A DNA stretch of 64,000 nucleotides, from the NCBI GenBank assembly GCA_017936785.1, contig JAGBEV010000053.1, positions 62,001 through 126,000 of the forward strand, read 5' to 3'. A program made the translations under genes and the position numbers. This document shows positions 1-8,570 of this stretch, one piece after another. Under the pieces are notes generated by a model that was not told where the DNA came from, did not search any database, and was given only the letters and a program-made list of their open reading frames with translations. Origin of the DNA: Lachnospiraceae bacterium. Lineage in GTDB: Bacteria; Bacillota; Clostridia; Lachnospirales; Lachnospiraceae. The stretch's first letter is position 1. Each line of letters starts with the position of its first letter.

Positions 1-7
1 AGTTCAT
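1..7 (-). CDS. Start codon of the next operon gene (runs off left edge)
   Basis: Only an ATG and the following codon are inside the window. The ATG (complement of 5-7) overlaps the TGA stop of the Firmicu-CTERM gene (complement of 4-6) in an ATGA arrangement, which is typical of translational coupling. From knowledge of exosortase-G loci the gene could be the associated glycosyltransferase or xrtG itself, but nothing of its sequence is visible. Confidence 0.35.
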
Positions 8-1302
8 GATAAGCCCTTATCATCCTTTCTTTTCTTAGCCAAAAATCCAGCTGCAATGATCAATGCCGCCAAAGCTCCCAGCCAGGGGCCTGTAGGTGTA
101 CCCGAGATTTCCACACCTTCTGCGCCAATATTGGGATTGTTCAAACGGATTGTAGACATCTGATCTACCGGTACTCCCGTAATCTCCGACAGACGCTCAA
201 GGCTTAAGGAAAATTCAATTTCATCCCCTTTCCCTTCCATAGTATGTGCTTCATCATATATGGTAAATGCCACATCCCCGTCACAGGAAGGGTAATAGCC
301 TACAAAAACATCAAAATTCGTATGAGTTCCTTCTCCCCAGCTGGTTCCAGAATTGCTCCAGTCGATATCGCCGCTTGGGGTCACCGGCAAAATCTGCAAC
401 GGATATGTATTGCCGTTGATCTGCAGATTCCAAATCTGGATCTTCATCTGCGCCGTATACAAGTCGCTCATGGAAAAATGGGCATATAATCTGTCTCCTT
501 CGATGGCAAGCTGCCCCATATGAACCGAATGTGTATTGTTACCGTTATATGTAATTTCTGTTCTGGGATAACCTGACCATTCCCCATAATATCCGTCCAC
601 AGTAAGTTTCGAAGTCACAACCGGAGGTTTTTCTTCTCCGCCGCCTTCAGTACTGCCTGTATCTTCGCCGCCTTCATCCTTGCCTACCGTTCCGTCAGCC
701 AGGCTTCCGCCGGTACTGCCGTCTGTTTGATTGCTGTCCCTGTCCCCGGCTTCATCCCCTGTATTGTCTTTTGTATTATCATTGTCCTCTTTGCCTTCAC
801 CGCCGTTTTGTGCCTCTCCGTTTATGGCTACTTCCGCCCTGCCGCCGTTCCATCCGAAGGACATGGTGGAAATTCCCTCTCCGCCATAGGCACTGACCGG
901 TATTTTAATGGACCAGTTCATGAAACCATAACCATAATCCGGCAAAGGATTTATATTTTGTACAGTTCCTTCCGCCCCGCCGATAGGCTGTCCCCAGGCA
1001 TTATACACCTGAAACATCCCGCCTTCTCCGCCATTGCCTGTATTCAAAACAATATTGGACATGGAGCCGTTTACAGGAACCCCATTGACTGCCACACTGA
1101 TCTGTGTTCCCAGATAATTTGACCAGGGTCCCTGATAATTCATATAAACAAATGTACCATCTGTAGTTACCTCCAGGGCTCCCCCATCAGAGGCCTGTAT
1201 ATTCTGTGCTGCCACATCGGTAACGTAGATTCCAAACATAACAACAAATGCAGTCAAAACTGCAAGACTTTTTTTCATAACACGAAATATTTTCATCTGC
1301 AT
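4..1302 (-). CDS. Secreted Firmicu-CTERM surface protein
   Basis: A 432-residue exported protein. The N-terminus has a signal peptide (MKKSLAVLTAFVVMFGIY, cleaved near VAA-QN). Residues ~40-165 form a Gly-rich beta-type domain, and ~165-230 a Gly/Asp/Glu-rich low-complexity linker. A second globular domain (~235-395) opens with LTVDGYYGEWSGYP, a pattern typical of carbohydrate-binding-like folds. The C-terminus is a sorting signal: GPWLG, a hydrophobic helix, then KKRKDD. That tripartite tail matches the Firmicu-CTERM signal handled by exosortase G (XrtG) rather than LPXTG sortase. The start is supported by AGAGAGGA just upstream. It lies directly downstream of the PTPS-related gene, and its stop overlaps the next start at the window edge. 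Its ligand is unknown. Confidence 0.8.
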   Translation of the reverse strand: MQMKIFRVMKKSLAVLTAFVVMFGIYVTDVAAQNIQASDGGALEVTTDGTFVYMNYQGPWSNYLGTQISVAVNGVPVNGSMSNIVLNTGNGGEGGMFQVYNAWGQPIGGAEGTVQNINPLPDYGYGFMNWSIKIPVSAYGGEGISTMSFGWNGGRAEVAINGEAQNGGEGKEDNDNTKDNTGDEAGDRDSNQTDGSTGGSLADGTVGKDEGGEDTGSTEGGGEEKPPVVTSKLTVDGYYGEWSGYPRTEITYNGNNTHSVHMGQLAIEGDRLYAHFSMSDLYTAQMKIQIWNLQINGNTYPLQILPVTPSGDIDWSNSGTSWGEGTHTNFDVFVGYYPSCDGDVAFTIYDEAHTMEGKGDEIEFSLSLERLSEITGVPVDQMSTIRLNNPNIGAEGVEISGTPTGPWLGALAALIIAAGFLAKKRKDDKGLS

Positions 1303-1329
1303 TCGTCCTCTCTCTGCTTTCTGCTATCC

Positions 1330-1782
1330 TCACAATCTATGCTTTAATGCCATTAACCGGCGTTTTCTTTTTAGAATATTCTCAAAATTTTTCCCGCTTT
1401 CCTCCATGCTCATGGTTGGCAGCAGAATCCGGTCGGAAACCTGATATACACATAAGGGATTCTCCGAAATATCCAATTGGTACAGAGCAAGTCCCACTTC
1501 TTTCAGCCGCTCCCACAATGCTTCATAAAAAACATCGCCCATATTTTCAATATTGGGTTCCTTTCCTGCGAATTCAGGCATGGCATTCAGGTACTGCCCC
1601 CGGAAATTAGTAAAATATGCTTTTACAATGGCATCCATTTCAAAAAAAGGAATATCCTGTCCCCTTTCAATGCCGCCAATATACAAAACAACCGTAAAAG
1701 TATGGGAATGTGCCTTCTCTCTTTGATTCCGGAAGCTGTGCTCGGCATTGAAATAATATTTATAAACATAATATTGAAACAT
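1330..1782 (-). CDS. 6-pyruvoyl-tetrahydropterin synthase-related protein
   Basis: 150 residues of the PTPS/QueD fold. The three zinc-ligand histidines are present (His15 in AEHSF, His25 and His27 in HSHTF), and IENMGDVFYEALW corresponds to the conserved Glu-Asn helix. The catalytic Cys, four residues before the HxH in QueD, is replaced by Arg21, so ordinary pterin or queuosine chemistry is unlikely. A PTPS-related family (TIGR03112) is known to accompany exosortase G and its glycosyltransferase in Firmicutes. The position 27 bp upstream of a Firmicu-CTERM protein fits that family. It is the first visible gene of the leftward operon. Confidence 0.75.
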   Translation of the reverse strand: MFQYYVYKYYFNAEHSFRNQREKAHSHTFTVVLYIGGIERGQDIPFFEMDAIVKAYFTNFRGQYLNAMPEFAGKEPNIENMGDVFYEALWERLKEVGLALYQLDISENPLCVYQVSDRILLPTMSMEESGKNFENILKRKRRLMALKHRL

Positions 1783-1919
1783 TCTGACTATCTGTCCTTT
1801 ATATTGTTATCGACAAATTTCACTAAATTGTGCATGAATTTATTCTTGCTTTATTCTATTTCTTTTTTTATATTTTTTCAATATAAAATAGATGGGAAAT
1901 CTTTCCCCCTTTTTTAATA

Positions 1920-1963
1920 AACAGTATAAAACAGTTGACATCTGTTTTATACTGTTATACACT
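1920..1963 (+). promoter_or_regulatory. GntR operon promoter with 15-bp inverted-repeat operator
   Basis: Arms 1920-1934 and 1942-1956 are perfect 15-bp reverse complements (AACAGTATAAAACAG). The 7-bp spacer is TTGACAT, so the -35 box TTGACA (1935-1940) sits exactly between the arms. A TACACT -10 follows at 1958-1963 after 17 bp. A dimeric repressor bound here would cover the -35. The adjacent GntR/YtrA gene is the obvious candidate. Confidence 0.85.
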
Positions 1964-1987
1964 GTTTGTAGATAGGAGGATGAAACA

Positions 1988-2362
1988 ATGAAATTAATGA
2001 TCAACAACTCATCCATGCAGCCCATATATGAACAAATTGTGGAACAAATCAAAGGACTGATAGTCAGGGGTGAATTAAAAGAAGAAGAAATACTTCCTTC
2101 TGTCCGAACTCTTTCCAGGGACTTAAAGATCAGCGCGTTGACGGTAAAGAAAGCATATGACCATCTGGAAGAAGAAGGTTTTATCATTACTGTGCACGGT
2201 AAGGGAAGCTTTGTTGCTCCGGCAAACCAGGACCTGCTCCTGGAAGAGAACCGAAAACAGGTGGAAACCGATTTGGAAATGGCCATCCGAAAAGGCAGAA
2301 TCTGTGGAATGACAAATCAAGACATAAAGGAACTATTTGAATTGATTTTGGAGGAAACATGA
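1988..2362 (+). CDS. GntR-family repressor, YtrA type
   Basis: 124 residues. The N-terminal winged helix-turn-helix (~10-75, PIYEQIVEQIKGLIVRGEL...LPSVRTLSRDLKISALTVKKAYDHLEEEGFI) is classical GntR. The short C-terminal helical tail, without an effector-binding FCD/UTRA domain, is typical of the YtrA subfamily, which represses its own ABC transporter operon. TAGGAGG precedes the start. The stop overlaps the ATPase start by 4 bp, so regulator and transporter are one operon behind the inverted-repeat operator at 1920-1956. The inducer cannot be told; YtrA relatives often respond to cell-envelope antibiotics. Confidence 0.9.
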   Translation: MKLMINNSSMQPIYEQIVEQIKGLIVRGELKEEEILPSVRTLSRDLKISALTVKKAYDHLEEEGFIITVHGKGSFVAPANQDLLLEENRKQVETDLEMAIRKGRICGMTNQDIKELFELILEET

Positions 2363-3213
2363 TGATCTTAGAAATGAAAAATGTTTTAAAACAATATGAT
2401 AATTTCCGGCTTAACTGCTCTCTGACCGTAAATGCCGGATGCGTGACCGGCTTTATCGGGCAGAACGGAGCCGGAAAAAGTACCACCTTTAAATCCATTC
2501 TGGATCTGGTACACATTGACGGAGGGGAAATCACGGTTTTTGATAAGCCCCATACTGCCCTGACAAACCGTGACAAACAGGATATTGCTGTAGTCCTTGC
2601 CGACAGCGGTTTTTCCGGTTTTCTGACCATAAGCAGGATCATTCCTGTTATGGCGGCAATGTATGATAAATTTCAGAAGGAAAATTTTCTAAAACAATGT
2701 GAGCACTTTGGGCTTCCTTTAAACAAACAGATCAAAGATTTTTCAACGGGAATGCGTGCCAAATTAAAAGTTTTGATTGCCTTAAGCCATGAGGCAAGAC
2801 TGCTGATTCTGGATGAACCTACCGCAGGGCTTGATGTGGTGGCAAGAGATGAAATACTTGAAATGCTGCGTGAATACATGGAACAGGAGGATCGTGCCAT
2901 TCTGATCAGTTCCCATATCTCCACAGATCTGGAAGGACTTTGTGATGATATTTATTTTATCCATGAGGGAGAGATCATACTGCATGAAGATACCGATGTA
3001 CTTTTATCGGATTATGCTTCCCTCAAGGTGGACGAAGCCCAATATAAAAAGCTGGATAAAACCTATCTGATCAGTTCCTTAAAAGAAAGCTACGGTTACC
3101 GCTGCCTGACTGACCAGAAACAGTTCTATCTGGAAAACTATCCCGATGTCATAGTGGAAAAGGGATGTATTGACGATATTATCATGCTGAAAGTGAAAGG
3201 AGAAAAAATATGA
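2359..3213 (+). CDS. ABC transporter ATP-binding protein
   Basis: 284-residue nucleotide-binding subunit. Walker A is GQNGAGKST (34-42), the signature loop is degenerate (FSTGMRAKLKV), Walker B is LLILDEPTAGLD and the switch His is in ISSHIS. The C-terminal ~70 residues are a variable extension seen in the ABC-2 exporter class. Energises the membrane subunit encoded directly downstream (4-bp overlap). Regulated with the upstream GntR gene. Substrate unknown; drug or peptide export is the usual role of this operon type. Confidence 0.9.
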   Translation: MMILEMKNVLKQYDNFRLNCSLTVNAGCVTGFIGQNGAGKSTTFKSILDLVHIDGGEITVFDKPHTALTNRDKQDIAVVLADSGFSGFLTISRIIPVMAAMYDKFQKENFLKQCEHFGLPLNKQIKDFSTGMRAKLKVLIALSHEARLLILDEPTAGLDVVARDEILEMLREYMEQEDRAILISSHISTDLEGLCDDIYFIHEGEIILHEDTDVLLSDYASLKVDEAQYKKLDKTYLISSLKESYGYRCLTDQKQFYLENYPDVIVEKGCIDDIIMLKVKGEKI

Positions 3214-3872
3214 AAGGTCTGCTGATCAAAGATTTTAAACTGATATTTTCCAATGCCAGGATGCTGGTGGTAATAGTCTGTATCGCTTTTTTCATGCTCT
3301 TTGGCTCTGATACCATGGACGGCTCCTTTGTGGTTTCTTATTTAACAATCATATCCTTTATGTTTGTGCTTACATCCATCAGTTATGATGATTTCGACCA
3401 CGGTCTTTCCTTTTTACTGACGCTGCCTGTCAGCAGAAAGACCTATGTACGGGAAAAATATTGTTTTGGACTGCTCTGCGGTTTTGGCGGCTGGTTTCTT
3501 GCTTTGCTGCTCTGTCTGATATCCGGCTTTGTAAAAAATTCTTTTGTACCGCTTTCAGACTTTATGTTGACCAGCATTATGGTTTATATCATTCTCACTT
3601 TTATGCTGACCATAACGATTCCTATTCAGCTGAAATTCGGCGGAGACAACGGCAAAATCTTTATTATGATCCTGATCGGCGTTCTTTTTGCCATGGGACT
3701 GATCGTTTCCAGAATCGCCGGACATTTTCATGTGGATCTGACAAAATGGATGGATCACTTATTTGCCTTAAATTCTGCATTTCTTATTCTGATATCCGTC
3801 TTTTTAGCTCTGACCGCACTGGTGGTCTCTTACCTTGTCTCATTAAGAGTCATGGACAAAAAGCAGTTATAA
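3210..3872 (+). CDS. ABC-2 type permease
   Basis: 220 residues with about six hydrophobic helices. MKGLLIKDFKLIFSNARM at the N-terminus and YVREKY in the first cytoplasmic loop are typical of the small ABC2_membrane_5 permease family that pairs with YtrA-controlled ATPases. Overlaps the ATPase stop by 4 bp. Its TAA at 3870-3872 overlaps by 6 bp the stop of the convergent nudC gene, so no separate terminator fits between them. Confidence 0.85.
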   Translation: MKGLLIKDFKLIFSNARMLVVIVCIAFFMLFGSDTMDGSFVVSYLTIISFMFVLTSISYDDFDHGLSFLLTLPVSRKTYVREKYCFGLLCGFGGWFLALLLCLISGFVKNSFVPLSDFMLTSIMVYIILTFMLTITIPIQLKFGGDNGKIFIMILIGVLFAMGLIVSRIAGHFHVDLTKWMDHLFALNSAFLILISVFLALTALVVSYLVSLRVMDKKQL

Positions 3873-4766
3873 TGGTTCCTTACCATTTTTAAACAACTGC
3901 ATCATTTCATGGGTAAGGCTTAAGTGTTCCTTATAATCGGGGATATCCTCCCGCCTTACCCATTCAGCCAACGCCAACTCCTTTTCATCCATATGGATTT
4001 TGTGGCTGTCATCAAGTTCGCAGAAAAATCCCAGTAACAGGTTTTGATCAAAGCCCCAGGGCTGGGATTTGTAATAGCGGATATGCTTCACATGAAGCCC
4101 CACTTCTTCCATCACTTCCCGCTCCACCGTTTCTTCAATGGTCTCTCCTATTTCATTAAAACCTGCGATCAGCGCATACCGCTTATATTCCCTGTGGGCA
4201 TATTTCGTCATGAGAATCTTATCCCCGTCAATGACACCTACAATAACAGCAGGAGCCACCTTAGGAAAAATCATATTGCCGCAGTGAGGACATTTTAACA
4301 TCCGCTCTTCCCTATCCTCCAGGGTTTCCTGCCCGCATCGTCCACAGAACCGGTTATCCCGATACCAGACATACAAATGCCATGCAGTGGACGCCGCCAT
4401 GACCTGATATTTGGGCGCACGTCTGCGCACATCAAACATCTTGCAATATGTAAAACCGGGAAGTGACAATTCTACATCTTCACGCAAAAGAAAATATTTC
4501 TGCTCATCTATGGAAAACAAATAAATAAAGTGAAATTCTTTTTCCGCCAGGCTATTGTCCCCTGTCCCTTTTTTTACCGGCTTTCCCGTCCCATTCATTT
4601 CTTCCTGCCATGTACAGAATGCCTCATAACTGATATATTCCAGATCATTCTTTTCTTGGTTTACATAAATCAAATCATTATGAAAGCAGATAATAGAATC
4701 TCCTTTTCCTATCCGTTCTTCATGAAATTGATTATAAAATGTTCTGGGTTTGATTTCCTGTATCAT
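3867..4766 (-). CDS. nudC: NAD(+)/NADH diphosphatase NudC
   Basis: 299-residue Nudix hydrolase that cleaves NAD(H) to NMN(H) and AMP and can remove NAD caps from RNA. A four-Cys zinc ribbon (CGRC at ~141-145 and CPHC at ~160-163) precedes the Nudix box, GFNEIGETIEETVEREVMEE followed by VG (from ~203). The NudC-specific SQPW motif follows (~235), and this separates NudC from other Nudix enzymes. The N-terminal ~120 residues are the divergent NudC N domain. ATG at 4766 is preferred to the GTG at 4769. Single gene, convergent with the ABC permease. Confidence 0.92.
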   Translation of the reverse strand: MIQEIKPRTFYNQFHEERIGKGDSIICFHNDLIYVNQEKNDLEYISYEAFCTWQEEMNGTGKPVKKGTGDNSLAEKEFHFIYLFSIDEQKYFLLREDVELSLPGFTYCKMFDVRRRAPKYQVMAASTAWHLYVWYRDNRFCGRCGQETLEDREERMLKCPHCGNMIFPKVAPAVIVGVIDGDKILMTKYAHREYKRYALIAGFNEIGETIEETVEREVMEEVGLHVKHIRYYKSQPWGFDQNLLLGFFCELDDSHKIHMDEKELALAEWVRREDIPDYKEHLSLTHEMMQLFKNGKEPL

Positions 4767-4818
4767 CACTTGTTATCTCCGTTTTTGTTCTGATTTCTTT
4801 CCCTATCATAGCACAAAG

Positions 4819-4861
4819 CAATGGCTGCCGCATTAGAAAAATTACGGCAGCCATTGTTTTT
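4819..4861 (-). terminator. Rho-independent terminator of the ECF/ABC operon
   Basis: Perfect 12-bp stem: CAATGGCTGCCG at 4819-4830 pairs with 4845-4856, with a 14-nt A/T loop. It follows the leftward operon that ends at 4871. A T5 run lies on the plus side, while the minus side has only a weak T tract. The stem core GGCTGCCGCATT(T)AGAAAA also occurs in the longer inverted repeat at 24904-24996. Confidence 0.7.
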
Positions 4862-4870
4862 CTCTATGGA

Positions 4871-6103
4871 TCAGACCTTATATTTTCGGAAGCTCATATA
4901 TGTGATCGGTATGGTAAGCAGTGTGATCGGTATATGCACCAGAGGAATGACCAGATATGGCGAATAAACCTTACTTCCGATCTGATACAATGTATAAGAA
5001 GTGAGGTAGTCATAGCTCATGACCGCTCCATGGGGGAAAAGCGACAACAGAGTCTGCCAAAATGGTTCCATGACCGACTGCTGTGCAATAGCAGGTACCA
5101 TGATCATTAAAAAGGACAAAATGATGGCTCCAAATGCGGTCTTAAATCTGGATGACATGAGCATGGTCAGCCCGCTCATGATCATGCAGCCCACATATCC
5201 CATGAGCAGAACGAGAATCCAGGCTTCTCTATGGGTAAGGGAATACAGGCATTTCCAAAATTCCATCTGAATGGGAACATTTCCTCCCGAAGTTCCATAT
5301 ACCAGTAATAAAATCCCGTCTCCAGCCAGCATTATGCTCCAATAAATAACCGTGGCAAGGAAAAATCCTGCAGCAATTTTCATTTGATTGCCTTTACGTT
5401 TTCCCCATCGGGTGGATAGATAAATCGCATCCGCCCTAGTCTGACATTCTATTGCAAAATCCGAGGCAAGTATGATGCAGACCACTATGACTGCTGCAAA
5501 TAACAGGGTAACGTTCATTTCCTTCACCTTGACCCAGCCATCGGCATATTCATAGTCATAGGGTGTGGAAACAGCCAATGCATGCTCTCTGATATAAGCC
5601 CTCTTTTCCTCTGAAAACTGCTGGCAGACTTCTTCTCTTCCCAGCCATTCATCAAAGATCTGTGTGCGCCTGTTATAAAAATCTCCTGCATCTTCCGGGC
5701 TTAACCGGTTGATGGTAAAATAATCATAATCTGAAAAGCTGGTCCGGTAAGTATCATTGATCAGCTTTCTTATGTCATAATAGCCCTGTTGTCTGGAATA
5801 CCCTTCTTCAGTTAACCATCCGTCATCTCCCATAAAGGCTGAATCAGCATAAATTGCATTATTTTCCTGAATAACGGCGGCAACCACTTCTTCGGTAAGA
5901 GGACCGTTCCATTGGCTTTTTGCCTCCCTCATTCTGCTGACTGCACCAATTCCTTTGATTTTACTGCCATCTTCAAGTACATACCGGCTGCTTGAAATAT
6001 AACCTATACAAAGTCCCAGCATCAGAAGGACTAAAAACCCCAGGGCAACCATAGATGTTTTGTTCCGCAACATCTTCTTTATCTCAAATTTCAGGATTCT
6101 CAT
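4871..6103 (-). CDS. ABC-2 family permease (large loop)
   Basis: 410 residues. One N-terminal membrane helix (~16-36) is followed by an extracytoplasmic region (~40-190, beginning SSRYVLEDGSKIKG). Then come five to six clustered helices ending KVYSPYLVIPLVHIPITLL. This arrangement is usual for bacitracin- or lantibiotic-type ABC-2 permeases. It overlaps the ATPase gene by 4 bp and is the last gene of the ECF-sigma operon. Substrate unknown. Confidence 0.8.
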   Translation of the reverse strand: MRILKFEIKKMLRNKTSMVALGFLVLLMLGLCIGYISSSRYVLEDGSKIKGIGAVSRMREAKSQWNGPLTEEVVAAVIQENNAIYADSAFMGDDGWLTEEGYSRQQGYYDIRKLINDTYRTSFSDYDYFTINRLSPEDAGDFYNRRTQIFDEWLGREEVCQQFSEEKRAYIREHALAVSTPYDYEYADGWVKVKEMNVTLLFAAVIVVCIILASDFAIECQTRADAIYLSTRWGKRKGNQMKIAAGFFLATVIYWSIMLAGDGILLLVYGTSGGNVPIQMEFWKCLYSLTHREAWILVLLMGYVGCMIMSGLTMLMSSRFKTAFGAIILSFLMIMVPAIAQQSVMEPFWQTLLSLFPHGAVMSYDYLTSYTLYQIGSKVYSPYLVIPLVHIPITLLTIPITYMSFRKYKV

Positions 6104-6972
6104 TCTGCAGACACCTCCTCCCCAAAATAGTACATATAGACGTCTTCCAGAGAAGGGGAAACTGTTACGGCATTGAGCCCCGGCTTATTTTCAGAGATCA
6201 TCGTAAGCAAAATACCGCCTTCTTCTTTTTTACGGTTGCACACCGGATATTCTCTTTCCGCCGCTGCCGCCTCCTCATGAGTCATAAGGCATTTCCAGAC
6301 CTTTCCCTGCAGCTTTTCGGTCAATTCTTCTACCTGTCCGGTGGTCTGGATCTGACCATCCTTCATGATTAGTATTTCATTGGCTATATTTTCCACATCG
6401 GATACGATATGGGTGGATAATAAAACGATCCTGTCCTCTGCCATTTCACTGATCAGATTGCGAAAACGGATTCTTTCTTTGGGGTCCAGTCCCGCCGTAG
6501 GTTCATCCAGGACCAGCACCTTGGGATCATTTAACATTGCCTGGGCAATTCCCAGCCGCCTTTTCATTCCGCCGGAAAAGGTTTTTATCTTTTTCTTTTT
6601 TGCCTTTTCCAAAGAAACCAGCTTCAGCAGTTCTTTGGTCTTTGCCTTTGCATAGTTTTCTTTCAGTCCTTTTAAAGCGGCGATATAAAGCAGATATTCC
6701 TCCGCTGTAAATTGGGGATAATATCCAAAATCCTGGGGAAGATATCCTAATATCTTCCTGTACTTTTCTCCTTCCTTTATAATAGGGACACCTTTATAAC
6801 GTATTTCTCCTTCCGTAGGATTTAATAAAGTGCATATCATCCTCATAAATGTAGTCTTTCCTGCACCATTTGCTCCCAACAGTCCATAAACTCCCTGATC
6901 CAGCTGTAACTGAATATTTTTTACTGCATAAAAGTCTCCGAATCTTTTACTGACTCCATCAATCTCTAACAT
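6100..6972 (-). CDS. ABC transporter ATP-binding protein
   Basis: 290 residues. Walker A GANGAGKTT (~34-42), Q-loop YLPQDFGYYPQ, signature SGGMKRRLGIAQAML, Walker B VLVLDEPTAGLDP and H-loop STHIVSDVE are all intact. The C-terminal ~80 residues are the usual variable domain ending in LEDVYMYYF. Overlaps the permease by 4 bp and the upstream membrane protein by 14 bp. Presumed efflux or self-protection transporter controlled by the sigma factor at the head of the operon. Confidence 0.9.
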   Translation of the reverse strand: MLEIDGVSKRFGDFYAVKNIQLQLDQGVYGLLGANGAGKTTFMRMICTLLNPTEGEIRYKGVPIIKEGEKYRKILGYLPQDFGYYPQFTAEEYLLYIAALKGLKENYAKAKTKELLKLVSLEKAKKKKIKTFSGGMKRRLGIAQAMLNDPKVLVLDEPTAGLDPKERIRFRNLISEMAEDRIVLLSTHIVSDVENIANEILIMKDGQIQTTGQVEELTEKLQGKVWKCLMTHEEAAAAEREYPVCNRKKEEGGILLTMISENKPGLNAVTVSPSLEDVYMYYFGEEVSAE

Positions 6973-7741
6973 ATTCCACCTCCAGATATTGCTCGGTACT
7001 TTTCATGATCTTACTTATGACAAAACCGATGTAAACACAGGAAACCACAAGGAGGATTCCCCACAAAAAAAGCTGCACTTTCTCATAAATTTTTACATAG
7101 CCGGTCAGCCAGTATACTGCCGCCATCCACAATGCACCTACCGCTTCCGTCAGATATTCCGACTTATGTTTAGCAAATGCCGTCATGGAGAGACAGATCA
7201 TCAGCGTGGAATTATAGGGAACCAGAAACCAGACTGCCATCTCATAAAAGGAAACACTCAGCCATCTGTTTCCCATGACTGCCAAAAAGGTCGCCATACA
7301 CAGATCCATCATCCCAAGCAGCAGAAAACGTGCCATATATGCCTTTTTTAGCCCAAACCGGGTACAGATTTCTATATCTGTGGCATGAAATCGTATATTT
7401 TTCCAAATTTCAGGAATGCCTGACAGAACCAATATGGAAGTAAATATTGACAGGATCTGGTCCATCTGCTCCCGCCCATTGCCATGTACTGCATACAACA
7501 CAAAAGTCATTCCCAAAAACATCATTACCCTTAGCATCCATGTCCCGCAGGATATAAAACGCATCTGTCCGAAAACAAATTCCAGCATACCTGCTTCTTT
7601 ATCCTTTTGCTCTTCCATAACGATTTTCTTGGATAACAGAATGGTTTCTTCCAATTTTTGAGGTACAAATTCCTTCTGTTCCATGACGAATCTATTTTTT
7701 CCCTTTGTGTTCAATAAAACAGAAATATCATCTTTTTTCAT
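6959..7741 (-). CDS. Membrane protein between sigma factor and ABC genes
   Basis: 260 residues. A charged N-terminal ~70-residue cytosolic segment is followed by about six membrane helices. No family is recognised with certainty. Its place, overlapping the ECF sigma gene by 4 bp, is where anti-sigma factors are normally encoded, and a cytosolic N-terminus plus membrane helices would fit. However, I see no zinc-binding anti-sigma HxxxCxxC motif. It could instead be an extra transporter subunit. Confidence 0.6.
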   Translation of the reverse strand: MKKDDISVLLNTKGKNRFVMEQKEFVPQKLEETILLSKKIVMEEQKDKEAGMLEFVFGQMRFISCGTWMLRVMMFLGMTFVLYAVHGNGREQMDQILSIFTSILVLSGIPEIWKNIRFHATDIEICTRFGLKKAYMARFLLLGMMDLCMATFLAVMGNRWLSVSFYEMAVWFLVPYNSTLMICLSMTAFAKHKSEYLTEAVGALWMAAVYWLTGYVKIYEKVQLFLWGILLVVSCVYIGFVISKIMKSTEQYLEVEYVRD

Positions 7742-8283
7742 AAGAAATCCTCCTTTCTTAATATTTCTTTCAACCGTTCTTTTGCCGCCTTTAACCGATA
7801 TTTGATATTGGACTGGGTTTGTCCCAGAATTTCAGCAATTTCCCTGATTTTTAATTCCTGAAAGTAATACAGCAGAATGACTTCTCTCTGCTCTTTGGAA
7901 AGAAGCATGAGGGCATCTTCAATGCTGACCGCTTCTGCCATTTTTGTACTGAAATGTAAAGTCTTTTCATCCGGCAATTCCTCCCGGGATTCTTCCGGCA
8001 AAAATGTCTGAGGAACTTTTTCCTGTTTTTCAAAATAATTTTTACAAAGATTTCCTGCTATGACATATAAAAAGTTTTTTGCCTTGCCCCTGTGTTCATA
8101 CCGGTTAAGCGCCTGAAAGAAATTTAAAAATGTCTGCTGTGTCAGGTCTTCGGCATACATATGATCCCGTACTTTTCCGTAGCAGTAGTTTAAAATCGAC
8201 GGATAATATTTTCTGACGAACTTCTCTACGGATTCTTCCCTGCCGCTTTTGATCTGTCGAACCAGAAAAAAATCTTCATCCAC
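7738..8283 (-). CDS. ECF-type RNA polymerase sigma factor
   Basis: 181 residues. Sigma region 2 (FVRKYYPSILNYCYGKVRDHMYAEDLTQQTFLNFFQAL, ~22-60) and region 4 (LLSKEQREVILLYYFQELKIREIAEILG, ~118-150) are clear. Regions 1 and 3 are absent, as in ECF factors. Translation begins at GTG 8283, since AGGAGGTGAT lies 7 nt before it. It heads a four-gene operon (sigma, membrane protein, ATPase, permease) joined by 4- to 14-bp overlaps. Autoregulation is likely. Confidence 0.9.
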   Translation of the reverse strand: MDEDFFLVRQIKSGREESVEKFVRKYYPSILNYCYGKVRDHMYAEDLTQQTFLNFFQALNRYEHRGKAKNFLYVIAGNLCKNYFEKQEKVPQTFLPEESREELPDEKTLHFSTKMAEAVSIEDALMLLSKEQREVILLYYFQELKIREIAEILGQTQSNIKYRLKAAKERLKEILRKEDFL

Positions 8284-8305
8284 TGTATCACCTCCTTTGG
8301 TTGTA

Positions 8306-8338
8306 ATAGAAAGCTTTCTATAGAGTATAACAGGAGAG
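8306..8338 (-). promoter_or_regulatory. Leader palindrome and -10 of the ECF operon
   Basis: ATAGAAAGCTTTCTAT (8306-8321) is a perfect 16-bp palindrome in the short leader of the sigma gene. Just upstream on the minus strand is a TATACT hexamer (complement of 8333-8338). No convincing -35 is seen 17 bp away, consistent with an ECF-dependent or activator-dependent promoter. Palindrome seen; role inferred. Confidence 0.45.
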
Positions 8339-8570
8339 TGGAGGAAAAAGTCAGTGTAAGGGGAATTTTTTTAGTGGTGTAAGTGTACCGGCGCAGATGA
8401 AAGAAAGCATTTTCCCGTACGGGAATTCTGGCTGTTTTGGGGGAAATATATTATAATGGTTAAAGCAGATTAGGTGTTTGATATCTTTAGATTTGGGCAA
8501 GTTATTATTACAGAGCGCTGGCAAAATTTAGTTTTATATGAAAAGACAAAGGAAAAAGGAGGGATTGGGT

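Noticed and set aside
727-1122. Plus-strand open frame of 131 codons
   Set aside because: Shadow of the Gly-rich segment of the CTERM protein gene; no start signals.
8415-8424. CCCGTACGGG palindrome upstream of YitT considered as an operator
   Set aside because: Only 10 bp, single copy, and not positioned on a recognisable promoter.
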